This document shows positions 4,484 to 5,221 of a stretch of 5,221 bases of DNA, one piece after another (position 1 is the first letter of the stretch; each line of letters opens with the position of its first letter). The translations under genes and the position numbers were made by a program. The notes under the pieces are model-generated. The model saw only the letters and a list, made by a program, of their open reading frames with translations, made no database searches and was not told the DNA's origin. The DNA is from Nitrospirota bacterium (lineage in GTDB: Bacteria > Nitrospinota > Nitrospinia > Nitrospinales > VA-1): NCBI GenBank assembly GCA_003235465.1, contig QJWD01000100.1, positions 1-5,221 of the forward strand, read 5' to 3'.

Positions 4484-5221
4484 ATCAAACGCATAGCCAG
4501 CTACATCAGCGGGCACGGCTACGGCCACGCCGCGCGCCAGTCCGTTGTCCTGGAAGGGCTCACCGGCCGCTACGCGGTGCATATCAAATCCGAAATCCCG
4601 CTGGCGTTTTTCAACCTGTACCTCAAGCATCCCTTTCAACTCACCCGCCAGGCGGTGGACGCGGGGGTGGTGCAGCGGGATTTCATCGCCATCGATGTCG
4701 ACGCCTGCTTCGAGCGCCTCGCCCTGTTTCAGGCGACAGCCAGGGAGCGCCTCGAGGCGGAAATCCGCTGGCTCGACGGCGAGAATATAGACCTCGTCCT
4801 CTCCGACTGTTCCAGCCTGCCGCTCAAGGCCGCCGCCGCCCTCGGTCTGCCCTCGCTGGTGGTGAGCAATTTCACCTGGCACGACATCTATTCCCATTTT
4901 CCCGGCGCAGGCGGGCAGCGGGCCCTGATCGATTCTCTCGCCGAGGAATACCGCCACGCCACCTTGCAGCTTCTGCCGCAGCTCCATACCGATGGCCGTG
5001 CGGTGCCGCGGCGAAAGGAAATCGGCTTTCTCGCCAGAAGGGGTGTAAACCGCCGCCAGGCCCTCGAGGAAAGATGGCCGGAAAAACTGCAAGGGAAAAC
5101 TCTCGTGTTCATCTACCTGGGCGAAGCCGGTTCGTCGCGCATCGACTGGCCCCGCCTCGGTTTAATGGAGGACGCGGCGTTTCTCACCCGCGATCCGGTG
5201 GTGGGAACCGCCCCCAACCTG
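4484..5221 (+). CDS. Glycosyltransferase-like protein, L-arabinokinase N-terminal domain type (3' end outside window)
   Basis: The frame is open to the window edge and gives 246 residues from 4484. The N-terminal SGHGYGHAAR (9-18) is the nucleotide-sugar GT-B glycine loop seen in the non-kinase half of plant L-arabinokinase (VTGHGFGHATR) and bacterial relatives. Further matches in the same order are DAGVVQRDF then an ID, ExxWL before a VLSD motif, an AAAALGLPSLVVSNFTWHDIY region (plant version NFSWDFIY) and a basic VPRRKEIGFLARR stretch. These suggest a cytoplasmic GT-B-fold sugar-binding or transferase domain; the substrate is unknown. Whether a GHMP kinase domain follows cannot be seen. The start is odd: no ATG, GTG or TTG occurs in frame between the upstream stop (TGA at 4385) and GTG 4577, which would delete the glycine loop. 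ATC at 4484, well spaced from GGAGAGA, aligns with the Met expected in an MKRI-type N-terminus. It follows the 214-residue gene by 28 nt. Family resemblance is good, function inferred. Confidence 0.8.
   Translation, partial: MKRIASYISGHGYGHAARQSVVLEGLTGRYAVHIKSEIPLAFFNLYLKHPFQLTRQAVDAGVVQRDFIAIDVDACFERLALFQATARERLEAEIRWLDGENIDLVLSDCSSLPLKAAAALGLPSLVVSNFTWHDIYSHFPGAGGQRALIDSLAEEYRHATLQLLPQLHTDGRAVPRRKEIGFLARRGVNRRQALEERWPEKLQGKTLVFIYLGEAGSSRIDWPRLGLMEDAAFLTRDPVVGTAPNL

Noticed and set aside
4440..4484. Programmed +1 frameshift joining the 214-residue protein to the glycosyltransferase-like frame
   Set aside because: The downstream frame is open from 4388, so fusion is formally possible, but the sequence before the TGA (GGC TCC TGA A) is not a prfB-like CUU UGA slippery site and a fresh Shine-Dalgarno follows the stop. 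A non-canonical start is simpler.
3769..4494. A 241-codon minus-strand open frame opposite the 214-residue gene
   Set aside because: It is in antisense codon register with the plus-strand gene, has no clear ribosome site or recognisable domain, and is rich in Val/Gly/Leu from reversed Asp/Ala/Lys codons. The plus-strand frame has a good Shine-Dalgarno and a plausible protein, so I keep that one, with moderate confidence.
4430..5092. A 220-codon minus-strand open frame opposite the glycosyltransferase-like gene
   Set aside because: Same codon-register antisense effect. The plus-strand frame shows the ordered arabinokinase-like motifs, and the minus frame shows none.

Overview
The window is a GC-rich bacterial chromosome segment, densely packed with cofactor metabolism genes. 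High GC, very short intergenic gaps and the style of the BioA and formate-tetrahydrofolate ligase sequences fit a Gram-negative bacterium, perhaps deltaproteobacterial or a related lineage. I cannot place it further from sequence alone. I see no mobile elements, RNA genes or CRISPR arrays.

Layout. Bases 3-725 (+) hold the C-terminal 240 residues of formate-tetrahydrofolate ligase (fhs). It converges, with only 2 bp between the stop codons, on a three-gene minus-strand operon read from 3614 down to 728. The operon order is a ThiO-like FAD glycine/amine oxidase (3614-2505), BioA (2495-1122) and a 6-pyruvoyl-tetrahydropterin synthase/QueD-family protein (1111-728). The gaps inside the operon are 9 and 10 nt, and Shine-Dalgarno sequences overlap or abut the preceding stop codons, so transcription and probably translation are coupled. 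Bases 3615-3810 are a divergent regulatory region. A second, plus-strand unit follows: a 214-residue protein of uncertain function with a cysteine pattern resembling the ATC hydrolase family (3811-4455), then a glycosyltransferase-like protein related to the N-terminal domain of plant L-arabinokinase (4484 to the window end, incomplete).

How the genes fit together. Fhs loads formate onto tetrahydrofolate, BioA makes the biotin precursor DAPA, ThiO-type oxidases supply the glycine imine for thiamine thiazole, and PTPS-family enzymes act on dihydroneopterin triphosphate. The minus-strand operon is therefore a mixed vitamin/cofactor cluster. The most interesting point is that the PTPS-family protein lacks the catalytic cysteine (Phe in its place) but keeps the adjacent glutamate that defines PTPS-III, the folate-pathway bypass of FolB. 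It also has Tyr where the catalytic His of the Asp-His pair is expected. A second oddity is that the arabinokinase-like gene has a good ribosome binding site and an intact N-terminal motif but no ATG, GTG or TTG start codon. No clearly new multi-gene system is evident.
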